Shown: positions 55,246 to 62,856, counted from the first letter of the stretch. The stretch is DNA of 64,000 bases from Selenomonadaceae bacterium (GCA_017428215.1 JAFRRH010000068.1:1-64000); one strand, 5' to 3'. A program made the numbers and translations. Notes: generated by a model not told the origin, from the sequence alone.

Positions 55246-55314
55246 ATGATTGTCTACGCGACACATAAGGGCGGAAATCTATCACTAAGCTTGAAGTGTG
55301 TCAATCACAACTAA
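55246..55314 (+). pseudogene. Ghost 5' end of radical SAM gene
   Basis: A 22-codon frame. Its first ten residues (MIVYATHKGG) and its AAGGAG ribosome site are those of the intact gene at 55644, then the frame enters the next duplication unit and stops. It proves that the duplication included the start of the radical SAM gene. Confidence 0.8.
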
Positions 55315-55315
55315 C

Positions 55316-55344
55316 TTAAAAATTTTATGAACGTATGGTATATT
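55316..55344 (+). promoter_or_regulatory. Toxin 2 promoter
   Basis: TTAAAA-17-TATATT with a spacer almost identical to that of toxin 1. Confidence 0.5.
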
Positions 55345-55398
55345 GAACGCGGCAGGCTCGGTAGCTGGCTTCCTCTCGAAAGGGAGGAGGTGAGGCGC

Positions 55399-55485
55399 AT
55401 GGATATGTTCGATTGGTTGCAGCTCTTCTTCACGGCAGGAAACTTCGTCCTCGCGCTCATCGACTACTTCAACAAGCGCAAGTAG
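55399..55485 (+). CDS. 28-residue hydrophobic toxin-like peptide 2
   Basis: A 28-residue peptide: MDMFDWLQLFF start, the hydrophobic TAGNFVLALIDYF and the FNKRK tail. Strong SD (GGAGGTG) near ATG. The SD pairs in a 7-bp hairpin CTTCCTC (55369-55375) with GAGGAGG (55384-55390). Same length, same SD masking and same promoter layout as peptide 1, with diverged sequence (shared DWL and Y-F-x-x-x-K pattern). Confidence 0.65.
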   Translation: MDMFDWLQLFFTAGNFVLALIDYFNKRK

Positions 55486-55596
55486 TCAAAAAGCCGTCTA
55501 CGACACGGCTTCTTAACGATTTAAACACTTATTGATTAATCGGGAGGAAGTCGGCGTCCATTACCGAAACCTGCCATTAGAATTATCTTTTTAACG
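55486..55596 (-). ncRNA. Predicted antisense RNA B (antitoxin-like)
   Basis: Convergent with toxin 2 and ending at the stem AAGCCGT/ACGGCTT (55491-55511), with a T-run in the minus direction. The region 55542-55556 (minus) is complementary to toxin 2's SD: GGGAGGAAGTCGGCG in plus sequence against GGGAGGAGGTGAGGCG in the toxin. About 110 nt. Prediction only. Confidence 0.55.
55491..55511. terminator. Shared hairpin between toxin 2 and sRNA B
   Basis: The stem AAGCCGT/ACGGCTT has a seven-base loop; on minus it is followed by TTTTTG, a usable Rho-independent terminator for sRNA B. Confidence 0.65.
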
Positions 55597-55602
55597 TGAA
55601 AA

Positions 55603-55631
55603 AATTTACCATAAGCTTGCAAATAAGTCAA
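55603..55631 (-). promoter_or_regulatory. sRNA B promoter
   Basis: TTGACT-17-TAAATT on the minus strand, same as unit A. Confidence 0.6.
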
Positions 55632-55643
55632 GGAGTGATTTAA

Positions 55644-56303
55644 ATGATTGTCTACGCGACCCATAAAGGCGGAAAATATTTGCCGCTTGCCGAGAGCTTA
55701 AAAATTGATTCGACGACGCCGCGAGGTCTCTACGTGAACTTAACTAATCGTTGCAACTGCGATTGCGTCTTCTGCTTGCGACAAAAAAAATCTATGACTA
55801 AGGAGTCAAGTCTTTGGTTGGAACGCGAGCCGACGGTTGAGGAAGTCAAAACCGAATTCGACGCCGCGCCCTGGCAATTTATCAAGGAAGTTGTCTTTTG
55901 CGGATTCGGCGAGCCGACGATAAGACTTGCCGAACTCGTGGAGCTGTTGACTTATGTAAAAAAAATCCGCCCGAATATGCCGACGCGCCTCAACACTAAC
56001 GGCTTGGGCGAACTTTATCATGGGCGAGAAATTGCAAAGGATTTTGAAAATATTCTGGACACGGCGTCAATTAGTCTCAATGCCGCGACTGCCGAAAAAT
56101 ATTTCAAGCTTACTCGTGCCGCCTATGGGATAAAATCTTTCGAGGCGATGTTAACTTTTGCCGAGCACATGAAAGTTTTCGTGCCGCATGTCGTTTTAAC
56201 TGTTGTTGATAAGGTCACACCGCCCGAAGAAATTATTGCTTGTCAAAAAATTTGCGACGAGCGCGGATTAACTTTGCGTGTTCGTCCCTACGAGGATAGC
56301 TGA
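55644..56303 (+). CDS. Radical SAM protein (TatD-linked type)
   Basis: A protein of 219 residues. The iron-sulfur motif is CNCDCVFC (Cx3Cx2C), followed by VVFCGFGEPTIRL and TRLNTNGLGELYHGR. It matches the group of TatD-associated radical SAM proteins by its short length and the start MIVYATHKGGKYLPLA. The reaction is unknown. Start after AAGGAGTGATTTAA. It overlaps the convergent U32 gene by 16 bases. Confidence 0.8.
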   Translation: MIVYATHKGGKYLPLAESLKIDSTTPRGLYVNLTNRCNCDCVFCLRQKKSMTKESSLWLEREPTVEEVKTEFDAAPWQFIKEVVFCGFGEPTIRLAELVELLTYVKKIRPNMPTRLNTNGLGELYHGREIAKDFENILDTASISLNAATAEKYFKLTRAAYGIKSFEAMLTFAEHMKVFVPHVVLTVVDKVTPPEEIIACQKICDERGLTLRVRPYEDS

Positions 56304-58207
56304 ATTGAATTTTTACTTTGCTTGAAACGATAGACACCTGCGCCAAGATTGGGCGTAATTTTTTTTAGCTCGTCGACAGAAAAGTTTTCGCCGTCTAAAG
56401 CGTCGCGATAAAGTTTAACAATCTGCACGGTGACTTCAGGCGAATAATTTTGCGCCTCAATCCTCAATGTAGCCGCGCCTAAAAATTTTTCGACGTAAGG
56501 CAACAAGCAAAGTTCCTTGCCGAAGAAAATATGCCAACGTTTGAATTGATCAACGCGCAATTTGTGAACTTCGCCAGCTTCGTCCTCCAATGCGTAGTGT
56601 TTATTTAATTTGTCGGGCGTCGCGAATTCGTCATAATCTGGCAGATAAAGTTTAGCAAAATCATGATCGCAAATCATTGATTCCGTTGCGCCGTGAACAA
56701 TAATTTCAATCGGCAACGGCGAATTTTCAACGACGCTCCGCACTTGCGCAAAACTCAACTCTAAAGATGCCGTAGCTTGAACCGCTCCAAGACTTTGCAA
56801 AAATTCTGCGGCAACGGGATTGAACACGCTAAACGATACGTCTGCATAAATCGGCGCGTCCGTCAGTGTTTTTACCAGATTCAACGCGCCCAAATTCCCG
56901 ACCAATACGCCGTCGAAATTTATATCTCGCGAAAAAATTTCCGTCAGCTCGGATAAATCTTTATCTTTGGAAGTTCGCGGCGTCGCCAAAATAATTTTCT
57001 TTCCTGCCGTGCGTGCAAATTCGACGGCTTTTTTTAATTCGGCAAGCGTCCACGACTTGAGCGGCTTGAAAACTTCGCCACCAACATAAATTATATCCGC
57101 GCCCGAATCCATCGCCGCCCGTGCAGATTCTAAATTCGACACCCGCGCAGATAATTTCGGCTTGTCAGAAGATTTAATAGCTCGTTCCGAAGAAAAAATT
57201 TCTTTAACTGCGTCATCGTCAAAGGCAGGCTCGACAACTGCGCGGCTGAAAATTTTCGGTTCACGTTCGCCTGTAATGCCAATGTCTTTAATCGTCGTTG
57301 CGCCGAAAGCAAAAGTCGTCGTGAAGTCTCGAACGCGATTTGTATAAAGACTTTGCCAGCGTTCCTCGTCAACAGTATAACCAGTCGGGTCGGCAAGGTA
57401 AGCGTCAATCTCTTGTCGATAAGTCGTAACTAAGCGGCGAACAAATTCGGGCGGTCTCATGCGTCCCTCAATCTTAAAACTCACGACGTCAGCTTGAATC
57501 AAGTCCGGAATATTTCTAAACATGCACATATCGTTAAGCGCAAGTTTATATGACCAATCGTTGAGCGTCGCGCCGGTTTCCTCGTCGATAAGTTTGTAAA
57601 TCCAGCGGCAAGGCTTCATGCAACGCCCGCGATTTCCGCTCTGCCCGAAGACTACGCCCGAATGAATGCATTGTCCCGACTCGGCAAAACACATGTCGCC
57701 GTGCATAAAATATTCGACTTCAATGCCGGTGCGCTCCTTAAGCAGTGAAACTTCCGTCAAAGTCAATTCGCGACCAACGACCACGCGAGTTATACCAAAC
57801 TTTTTTAGCAGTTCAATAGCGTGGAAATTGTGCGTGTTCATCATAACTGAAGCGTGCATTGGAATTTTTATGCCGAGTTTGCGCACGAGATTTATAACCG
57901 CCAAATCTTGAACCAAAATTGAATCGGGCTGAATCTCGTCAAGATAGCTCAAAAATTTTTCTAGCGGCGCAAGTTCCTCTGTGCTGATTAAATTGTTCAA
58001 CGTGACATAAATTTTTACGCCGCGTTCGTGAGCAAATTCAATCGCCGCTTTAAGTTGCACGTCGTCGAAATTAAAATCTGTGCGGTGCACGCGCATATTG
58101 AACGCCTTGCCGCCCAAATAAACTGCGTCCGCTCCCGCCTCAATCGCCGCAACTAACGATTCCCATTGCCCGGCAGGTGCTAAAAGTTCAACGGATTTTT
58201 TATCCAT
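56288..58207 (-). CDS. U32-family protein (tRNA/rRNA hydroxylation type)
   Basis: A protein of 639 residues. The U32 domain: LLAPAGQWESLVAAIEAGAD, MHASVMMNTHN, the signature EYFMHGDMCFAESGQC and CMKPCRW (cysteines for an iron-sulfur cluster). A repeat of the same barrel follows (about 350-520) and then a C-terminal domain. Long U32 proteins of this type include TrhP and RlhA, which hydroxylate tRNA uridine or rRNA cytidine; which one is not decided. AAGGGG precedes ATG. Confidence 0.85.
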   Translation of the reverse strand: MDKKSVELLAPAGQWESLVAAIEAGADAVYLGGKAFNMRVHRTDFNFDDVQLKAAIEFAHERGVKIYVTLNNLISTEELAPLEKFLSYLDEIQPDSILVQDLAVINLVRKLGIKIPMHASVMMNTHNFHAIELLKKFGITRVVVGRELTLTEVSLLKERTGIEVEYFMHGDMCFAESGQCIHSGVVFGQSGNRGRCMKPCRWIYKLIDEETGATLNDWSYKLALNDMCMFRNIPDLIQADVVSFKIEGRMRPPEFVRRLVTTYRQEIDAYLADPTGYTVDEERWQSLYTNRVRDFTTTFAFGATTIKDIGITGEREPKIFSRAVVEPAFDDDAVKEIFSSERAIKSSDKPKLSARVSNLESARAAMDSGADIIYVGGEVFKPLKSWTLAELKKAVEFARTAGKKIILATPRTSKDKDLSELTEIFSRDINFDGVLVGNLGALNLVKTLTDAPIYADVSFSVFNPVAAEFLQSLGAVQATASLELSFAQVRSVVENSPLPIEIIVHGATESMICDHDFAKLYLPDYDEFATPDKLNKHYALEDEAGEVHKLRVDQFKRWHIFFGKELCLLPYVEKFLGAATLRIEAQNYSPEVTVQIVKLYRDALDGENFSVDELKKITPNLGAGVYRFKQSKNSIQLSS

Positions 58208-58219
58208 AACAAAACCCCT

Positions 58220-60049
58220 TTAAAAGTTAAACGAATTAAATTTTTTATGCGAAGTCGAGCGGCAAAAATCACTCCACACCGCCCGATAAATTTTTTCCAG
58301 CTCGCGAATATATTTCTGCCCGTCCATTAGCGCGGAATTTTTAACATGCTCTCTAAGTCCGACGTGATAAGCCGCGATTAACTCTTTGCGTCGGCTAAGC
58401 TGAATTGCCTTCTTGACGTAATCCATTGGGCTATTGGCAATCAGTTCTTTAACGTCGGCGGCATTTAAAATTGACGCGCTTAATCTTGCGCCGTGCGTTT
58501 TGCCGCGAAAAGTTATGACGGGAACGCCCATATACAACGCCTCGCAAGTCGTCGTTCCGCCCGTGTAGGGGAACGTGTCAAGCGCAATGTCAATGTCGCC
58601 GTATTGTTCGAGGTAGTCGGGACTGTAGGGGCGCATTTCCACGCGGTCAATCGGAAAGCTCATCTTGCGGAATTTATCTTTGACAAGTTCCTTGCCGTCG
58701 TCGAGACTAAAAATTTTCCCCTTGAGAATCAGTCGGGAACGCGGCACGCCGTCTAAAATCGCACGCCACATATATAAAACGTCGTCGCTAACTTTTGCAA
58801 AGTTGTTAAAGCTCCCGAACGTTATAAAGTTATTTTTCAAGATTGGGGCGCGAAGTTCCTGCGCGGGCATGTCGCGAATCAAACCTGGCGCGTAGCAGAA
58901 ACAACACGTATCAAGCCGCAAAAGTTTTTCCGTAAACGTGTCAAGAGAATTTCTTTCCGGCGAGCAAACTTTATCCGATAAAAAATAATCTACCGCACCC
59001 AATCCCGTTGACGCCGTGTAACCAAGTGCGCAGATTTGGACGGGCGCAGGTTTATAAGCCAAAATCGGTAGGCAACTATCTTGCGAATGCCCCGACAAGT
59101 CAACCAGAATGTCAACGGCGTCCTCGTCGATTATCCGCGCCGCTTCCAACGGTTCCTTGCCGATTAAATCGCGCCAATTAACCTTGAACGCTTTAAGCTT
59201 TTCCGTGACGAAATCTTTTTTGCCCGTCGAATAGCACGTTATAGAAAAATTTTCCGCGTCATAATTTTCAAAGAGCGGCGGCAGAAAATTTGCTAGTGCA
59301 TGTTCCCTAAAGTCCGGCGAAATGTAGCCGATATGAAGTTGCCGCTCATCATTAAATTTTTTCCTGTCGTGCGTGAAGGGCACCACTCGCGAAAAGAACG
59401 AATTATAATTCCGCGCCAATTCCTTTGCTTGAGCAGGCGGCACATCACGATAATTTTTCAAGAACAAATGCTTAGAGTAAAGCTCCGCCGCTTGATCTTC
59501 CCTATCAGTTAGTGTACTCGCCTCCAACAACGCTTGAGCCGCCCGCGCAGGTTCGCCCGCTAAATAAAGTCCATTTGAACTCCAACCCAACGCCTTAAAC
59601 AACAGCGACTGCGCAATAAAAAATTTTTTCTCTAGTAGCCTTTGATATTCTTCGTCGGCAGAAGTTTTCTCGCGGCGTTTTAATACAAATTTTCTGTTGA
59701 AGTCATTTAACTTGGCTTGCAAAGTTTTAAGTTCGGCGTGCGCGTCAGCTATCACCGCGTCAAAAATTCTTAGCTGTTCACGGAGCCGAAATCTTTTCAT
59801 AGCGACGCCGCCCATTACTAATCGCCCGCGCAGATGATTCGCCTCGACGGATAGTGCATATTCCGATAAAGATTCCGCCTCGTCCACATTGCCCAGATAC
59901 AGCGACGACTCTGCCATAATCGCTAAACCGTCTGCAGAATTCTTGTCGACATCAAAAATTTCACGTGCGACGGTGCGCATGGATTTTGGATCGCCGCTCG
60001 CCGAAAACTTTTCCGCCAACGTCACCCAGTTTAAAATTTTCTCGTCCAT
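58220..60049 (-). CDS. TPR plus GT41 (OGT-like) glycosyltransferase
   Basis: A protein of 609 residues. The N-terminal TPR-like helices (about 1-215, for example AESSLYLGNVDEAESLSEYA) are followed by the catalytic domain with LHIGYISPDFREHALANFL, DILVDLSGHSQDS, PAPVQICALGY, FGSFNNFAKVSDDV, DTFPYTGGTTTCEALYMGVP and the MRPYSPDYLEQYGDIDIALD UDP-site region. This family transfers GlcNAc or other sugars to Ser/Thr of proteins. The flagellin gene lies about 0.8 kb beyond on the other strand, so flagellin or pilin is a likely substrate. Inference from context. Confidence 0.85.
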   Translation of the reverse strand: MDEKILNWVTLAEKFSASGDPKSMRTVAREIFDVDKNSADGLAIMAESSLYLGNVDEAESLSEYALSVEANHLRGRLVMGGVAMKRFRLREQLRIFDAVIADAHAELKTLQAKLNDFNRKFVLKRREKTSADEEYQRLLEKKFFIAQSLLFKALGWSSNGLYLAGEPARAAQALLEASTLTDREDQAAELYSKHLFLKNYRDVPPAQAKELARNYNSFFSRVVPFTHDRKKFNDERQLHIGYISPDFREHALANFLPPLFENYDAENFSITCYSTGKKDFVTEKLKAFKVNWRDLIGKEPLEAARIIDEDAVDILVDLSGHSQDSCLPILAYKPAPVQICALGYTASTGLGAVDYFLSDKVCSPERNSLDTFTEKLLRLDTCCFCYAPGLIRDMPAQELRAPILKNNFITFGSFNNFAKVSDDVLYMWRAILDGVPRSRLILKGKIFSLDDGKELVKDKFRKMSFPIDRVEMRPYSPDYLEQYGDIDIALDTFPYTGGTTTCEALYMGVPVITFRGKTHGARLSASILNAADVKELIANSPMDYVKKAIQLSRRKELIAAYHVGLREHVKNSALMDGQKYIRELEKIYRAVWSDFCRSTSHKKFNSFNF

Positions 60050-60101
60050 GTAACTCCTCCCACACGATAAATTTTATTCATAATAAACCAAACAAACCAA
60101 A

Positions 60102-60131
60102 TTGACAATAAAATAATTTTTGCCCTATAAT
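60102..60131 (+). promoter_or_regulatory. Promoter of pilin-like gene
   Basis: TTGACA-18-TATAAT, 27 bases before the pilin ATG. Confidence 0.7.
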
Positions 60132-60158
60132 CGACAAAAACCAAAGGAGCGAACAAAC

Positions 60159-60545
60159 ATGTATCAACGAGGCTTTGCGACGCTGGAAGTAATTTTAATG
60201 GTCATGGTTATCGGGATTCTCGCGTCAATCGCTGTACCGCGTTTTACTAACGTGACCGCCGCCGCCAATACCGCCAAAATTCAATCCGATCTCTCGACTA
60301 TTGACACCGCCATTGCAATTTATCACATGGAATACGGCGAGGATAAAAATCCCGCTACCGTCAAAGCTTTAGTAGACGCTGGCTATTTGCAATCAGAACC
60401 CGAAGCTCCAAACGGCAAATGTTATTACGGTACAAGCACGGAGCCGCAATCTGTTCCGACGGGCGGTTATACAATCGAAAATGGGCGAGCCATTCTCGGT
60501 ACGGGAAATACTGCGGATAAATTCCATATACCGAAGAAAACTTGA
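60159..60545 (+). CDS. Type IV pilin-like protein (major pseudopilin)
   Basis: A protein of 128 residues; ATG 60159 with AAAGGAG. A short leader ends in RG-F, then the N-methylated-type helix ATLEVILMVMVIGILASIAV with Glu5. The rest is a small globular head (PNGKCYYGTSTEPQ, GYTIENGR). It is processed by a prepilin peptidase and assembled by a type IV or type II machinery elsewhere; none is in this window. A solitary gene next to flagellin. Confidence 0.82.
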   Translation: MYQRGFATLEVILMVMVIGILASIAVPRFTNVTAAANTAKIQSDLSTIDTAIAIYHMEYGEDKNPATVKALVDAGYLQSEPEAPNGKCYYGTSTEPQSVPTGGYTIENGRAILGTGNTADKFHIPKKT

Positions 60546-60579
60546 CAGAAAAATTTTTATGCGTCGCGACGGGATTTAG

Positions 60580-60608
60580 TTGACGCCAAAAACTTTTCTT
60601 TGTATAAT
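60580..60608 (+). promoter_or_regulatory. Flagellin promoter
   Basis: TTGACG-17-TATAAT, a sigma-A type pattern 232 bases before the flagellin start. No clear sigma-28 element (TAAA-N15-GCCGATAA) is seen. Confidence 0.6.
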
Positions 60609-60614
60609 ACGCGG

Positions 60615-60840
60615 CAAGGGAGAAAAATTTTTTTCCGAAGCGTTTAATATTTTACGAGTGATTGACGATAAAATTTTCAAGAAGACAATAAGCGAGTAAA
60701 AAATTGCGGTAACTCGTTACGCGTGCGAGTTGCAAGACCCGGCGACGGTTGGGCGGCAGTAAAACTCGTTTGTTTGACGGCGGAAAGGAAACCGTCGACT
60801 AAGGAAAATTTTTCTAGGAAAGATCAAGGAGGAAATGACC
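60615..60840 (+). promoter_or_regulatory. Long structured flagellin leader with CsrA-like site
   Basis: A 5' leader of about 225 nt. Hairpin 1: AACTCG (60711-60716)/CGAGTT (60726-60731), extended by TTGC...GCAA around a GGT bulge. Hairpin 2: GACGG (60776-60780)/CCGTC (60792-60796) with two GGA motifs in its 11-base loop. The SD is AAGGAGG (60826-60832). A GGA loop upstream plus a GGA at the SD is the pattern CsrA uses to repress flagellin (hag) translation in Bacillus. No known riboswitch core was recognised. Confidence 0.4.
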
Positions 60841-62370
60841 ATGGCAATGGTAGTAAAGAACAACATGAGTGCAGTGCGTACACTCAACACCCTTAACAGC
60901 AACACCAACGCATTGCAAAAGAGCTTGCAGAAAGTCTCCAGCGGTATGAAAATCAACAGCGCACAGGACGACGCTTCGGGTTATGCAATTTCCGAGCGTA
61001 TGCGCGTTCGTATTCGTTCGCTCGACCAAGCTAACCAGAATACCCAGAATGACTCCAGCTTAATGAAAACCGCAGAAGGCGCAGTCGGCAACACCGTCGA
61101 AATTCTCCGCGCTTTGAAGGAAAAGGCAATCAACGCCGCCAACGACTCCAACACCGACGAAGATCGCCAGACCATTCAAAAGGAAATCAACCAGTTCATC
61201 GACCAAATCGACGACAACGCCCTCGTGCAATTCAACGGCAAATATCTTATTGACGGTTCCAAAAACAACGCCACCATCAGCTCTAAGACCATTTTGCTCA
61301 ACCAGAGTTTGGACGTTGCAACCGATATTAGTAGTGCCTTGACGAGCCTCAGAAACCGCGCTGGCGATTCGCTCGGCATTCAAGATTCCGACAAATTCCA
61401 GCTCTCTTGGGTTCAAAACGGCAATATCTATACGACCAGCGGTGATGTCTCCGCTGTGGAAACTTTGGATGGTCTCTTGGGGCAAGCGTCGGATTACGCA
61501 GACCTGCAGAGAACCGACGCTACTACCAGCGGTCTTATTCAGGCCGTAGGCGCAAAGGAAGCTACTACGACGGGTGAAAAAGTTGTAACTTCCGTTACAA
61601 ATAATACTGGTTCGACGGCAACAATGACCGTTTCTTATCAGGTACCAAATGACGATAAGTCAGCTCTTGTATATACTACCGCTACTAAACAGAAAGACGA
61701 TGGCGACACTTTTACCTATACTTACGATAAATACGAGATGCTTAGTACTACTAAACCTGCTATCGATAAATTCGGCAAGTCTGTTTACACTCCGGACAAA
61801 ACGGCTGGCTTAACTGTTTCGGCAAAAGACGAGGGCGTTGATAAGCAACTCTCCGGTTTAACAATTAGCATTCTCGACCAGGACGGCAACGTCAAGAAGG
61901 CAGCTAATGCGGCTCTCGACCAATTTAAGCAGTATCAACGCGCAGAGAACAAGACTGGCGATATGTCGTTGAATTTCCACATCGGCTCGGAAGCAAACGT
62001 TGCGATTAAAGTCGGCATGAGTGATATGCGTTCGCAAGCACTCGGCTTGAAAGGCTCCGACGGCACCAGAATTGACGTCTTCACTAAAGAACGCGCAAAT
62101 GCGGCAATCAACGTCATTGAAAACGCGCTGACCAAAGCTCTTGACCAGCAGACGACAATCGGCGCGATTGAAGCACGTCTCGAATACACCAGCACGAACC
62201 TCACGACTTCTAGCGAGAACGTCCAAGCGGCAGAGTCGACGATTCGCGATGCTGATATGGCTAAAGAAATGACCAACTACACCAAGAGCAACGTCCTCTT
62301 GCAGGCAGCTCAGGCTATGTTGGCTCAAGCAAACCAGAACAGCTCGGCAGTCCTCAGCTTGCTCCAGTAA
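60841..62370 (+). CDS. fliC: Flagellin
   Basis: A protein of 509 residues. Conserved N-terminal D0/D1 (VVKNNMSAVRTLNTLNSN, GMKINSAQDDASGYAISERM) and C-terminal D1/D0 (TSSENVQAAESTIRDADMAK, QANQNSSAVLSLLQ) flank a variable region of about 150-400 (Thr/Ser/Asp rich), a likely place for glycosylation. Start ATG 60841, eight bases after AAGGAGG; ATG 60835 is too close. Transcribed alone; a terminator and an sRNA array follow. Confidence 0.97.
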   Translation: MAMVVKNNMSAVRTLNTLNSNTNALQKSLQKVSSGMKINSAQDDASGYAISERMRVRIRSLDQANQNTQNDSSLMKTAEGAVGNTVEILRALKEKAINAANDSNTDEDRQTIQKEINQFIDQIDDNALVQFNGKYLIDGSKNNATISSKTILLNQSLDVATDISSALTSLRNRAGDSLGIQDSDKFQLSWVQNGNIYTTSGDVSAVETLDGLLGQASDYADLQRTDATTSGLIQAVGAKEATTTGEKVVTSVTNNTGSTATMTVSYQVPNDDKSALVYTTATKQKDDGDTFTYTYDKYEMLSTTKPAIDKFGKSVYTPDKTAGLTVSAKDEGVDKQLSGLTISILDQDGNVKKAANAALDQFKQYQRAENKTGDMSLNFHIGSEANVAIKVGMSDMRSQALGLKGSDGTRIDVFTKERANAAINVIENALTKALDQQTTIGAIEARLEYTSTNLTTSSENVQAAESTIRDADMAKEMTNYTKSNVLLQAAQAMLAQANQNSSAVLSLLQ

Positions 62371-62412
62371 AATTAATCGCGTCCCAAGTGGGCGCATGTT
62401 GTTCGATACTAA

Positions 62413-62447
62413 AAAAAGCTCGTCAGCTTCGGTTGGCGGGCTTTTTG
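62413..62447 (+). terminator. Flagellin terminator
   Basis: The stem AAGCTCGTCA/TGGCGGGCTT (with G-U pairs) is followed by TTTTTG. Confidence 0.8.
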
Positions 62448-62454
62448 CTTTAAT

Positions 62455-62588
62455 TTGACAAACAGTTAAGCTTGTGATAAATTTTGTAATGAAAAGATGA
62501 AACCGATAAAATACTCTCAAACTAAGCTAACACAAACGAAACCCCTCTAAACGGATTGCTACACCGTCGGAGGGGTTTTCGTTTTGCC
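62455..62588 (+). ncRNA. sRNA unit 1 of a tandem array
   Basis: Promoter TTGACA-17-TAAATT (62455-62483), transcript about 62490-62585, terminator stem ACGAAACCCCTC/GAGGGGTTTTCGT. Period about 133 bp with units 2 and 3. The transcript's middle (CTAACAC then TT.GA.A..ATTTTATCG in reverse complement) is complementary to the toxin 3 start region: GTGTTAG matches, and 14 of 18 bases of TTCGAAACCATTTTATCG match. Confidence 0.65.
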
Positions 62589-62720
62589 TTGACAAACAGT
62601 TAAATGTGTGATAAATTTTAAATACGATAAAATGAAATCTACAAGATGGTTTCGAACTAAGCTAACACAAACGAAAAACCCCGTGCAGAGTGATGAACTG
62701 TACGGGGTTTTCGTTTTGCC
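62589..62720 (+). ncRNA. sRNA unit 2 of a tandem array
   Basis: TTGACA-17-TAAATT (62589-62617), transcript about 62624-62717, terminator ACGAAAAACCCCGT/ACGGGGTTTTCGT. Its reverse complement shares GTGTTAG-N5-TTCGAAACCAT with the toxin 3 mRNA (18 of 23 identical in register), covering the end of the SD, the start codon and the first four codons. The best antisense match of the three. Confidence 0.7.
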
Positions 62721-62856
62721 TTGACAAACAGTTAAGCTTGTGATAAATTTTTTACGTATCAATAAGCATACACATTCGCTAATAGAGCTTAGCATGATTA
62801 ACACAAACGAAAAATCCCGCGTAGCTTGAGGAACTGCGCGGGGTTTTCGTTTTGCC
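62721..62856 (+). ncRNA. sRNA unit 3 of a tandem array
   Basis: TTGACA-17-TAAATT (62721-62749), transcript about 62756-62853, terminator ACGAAAAATCCCGCG/CGCGGGGTTTTCGT. Its reverse complement has GTGTTAATCATG against GTGTTAGTAATG in toxin 3 (10 of 12, including the start codon). It is tail-to-tail with the toxin gene. Confidence 0.65.

Larger units (their letters stand above)
54864..55274. repeat. Tandem duplication, unit A
   Basis: About 411 bp from the dhaK promoter block to the 5' end of a ghost radical SAM gene. It contains a toxin-like ORF, a shared hairpin, an antisense RNA unit and the ghost start. Unit B (55275-55676) repeats the order with divergent sequence. The most conserved blocks are the 31-bp promoter block at the start, TTTTATGAACGTATG in the toxin promoter, the SD-hairpin region and the sRNA promoter with the MIVYATHKGG start. 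Confidence 0.75.
55275..55676. repeat. Tandem duplication, unit B
   Basis: The second copy of about 400 bp, ending in the intact radical SAM start. The minus-strand promoter TTGACA-17-TAGATT is present again (55276-55304), but the left palindrome arm of the dhaK copy is absent. Confidence 0.75.
2409..62841. repeat. Dispersed octamer CCGCGCAG
   Basis: Read by eye, CCGCGCAG occurs about 27 times on plus and about 23 on minus between 2409 and 62841 (for example 3137, 6582, 40371 on plus; 2409, 26364, 62834 on minus). It lies in several reading frames (Ala-Arg-Ala-Glu, Ser-Ala-Gln, Leu-Arg-Gly, Phe-Cys-Ala) and once in a terminator, so it is not explained by protein sequence. Confidence 0.75.

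Noticed and set aside
60615-60840. Cyclic di-GMP riboswitch in the flagellin leader
   Set aside because: GEMM-I and GEMM-II core motifs could not be found; only generic hairpins and GGA motifs.
62455-62856. CRISPR array from regular repeats
   Set aside because: Period is about 133 bp and each unit has its own promoter and terminator; spacers are not uniform and no cas genes are present.
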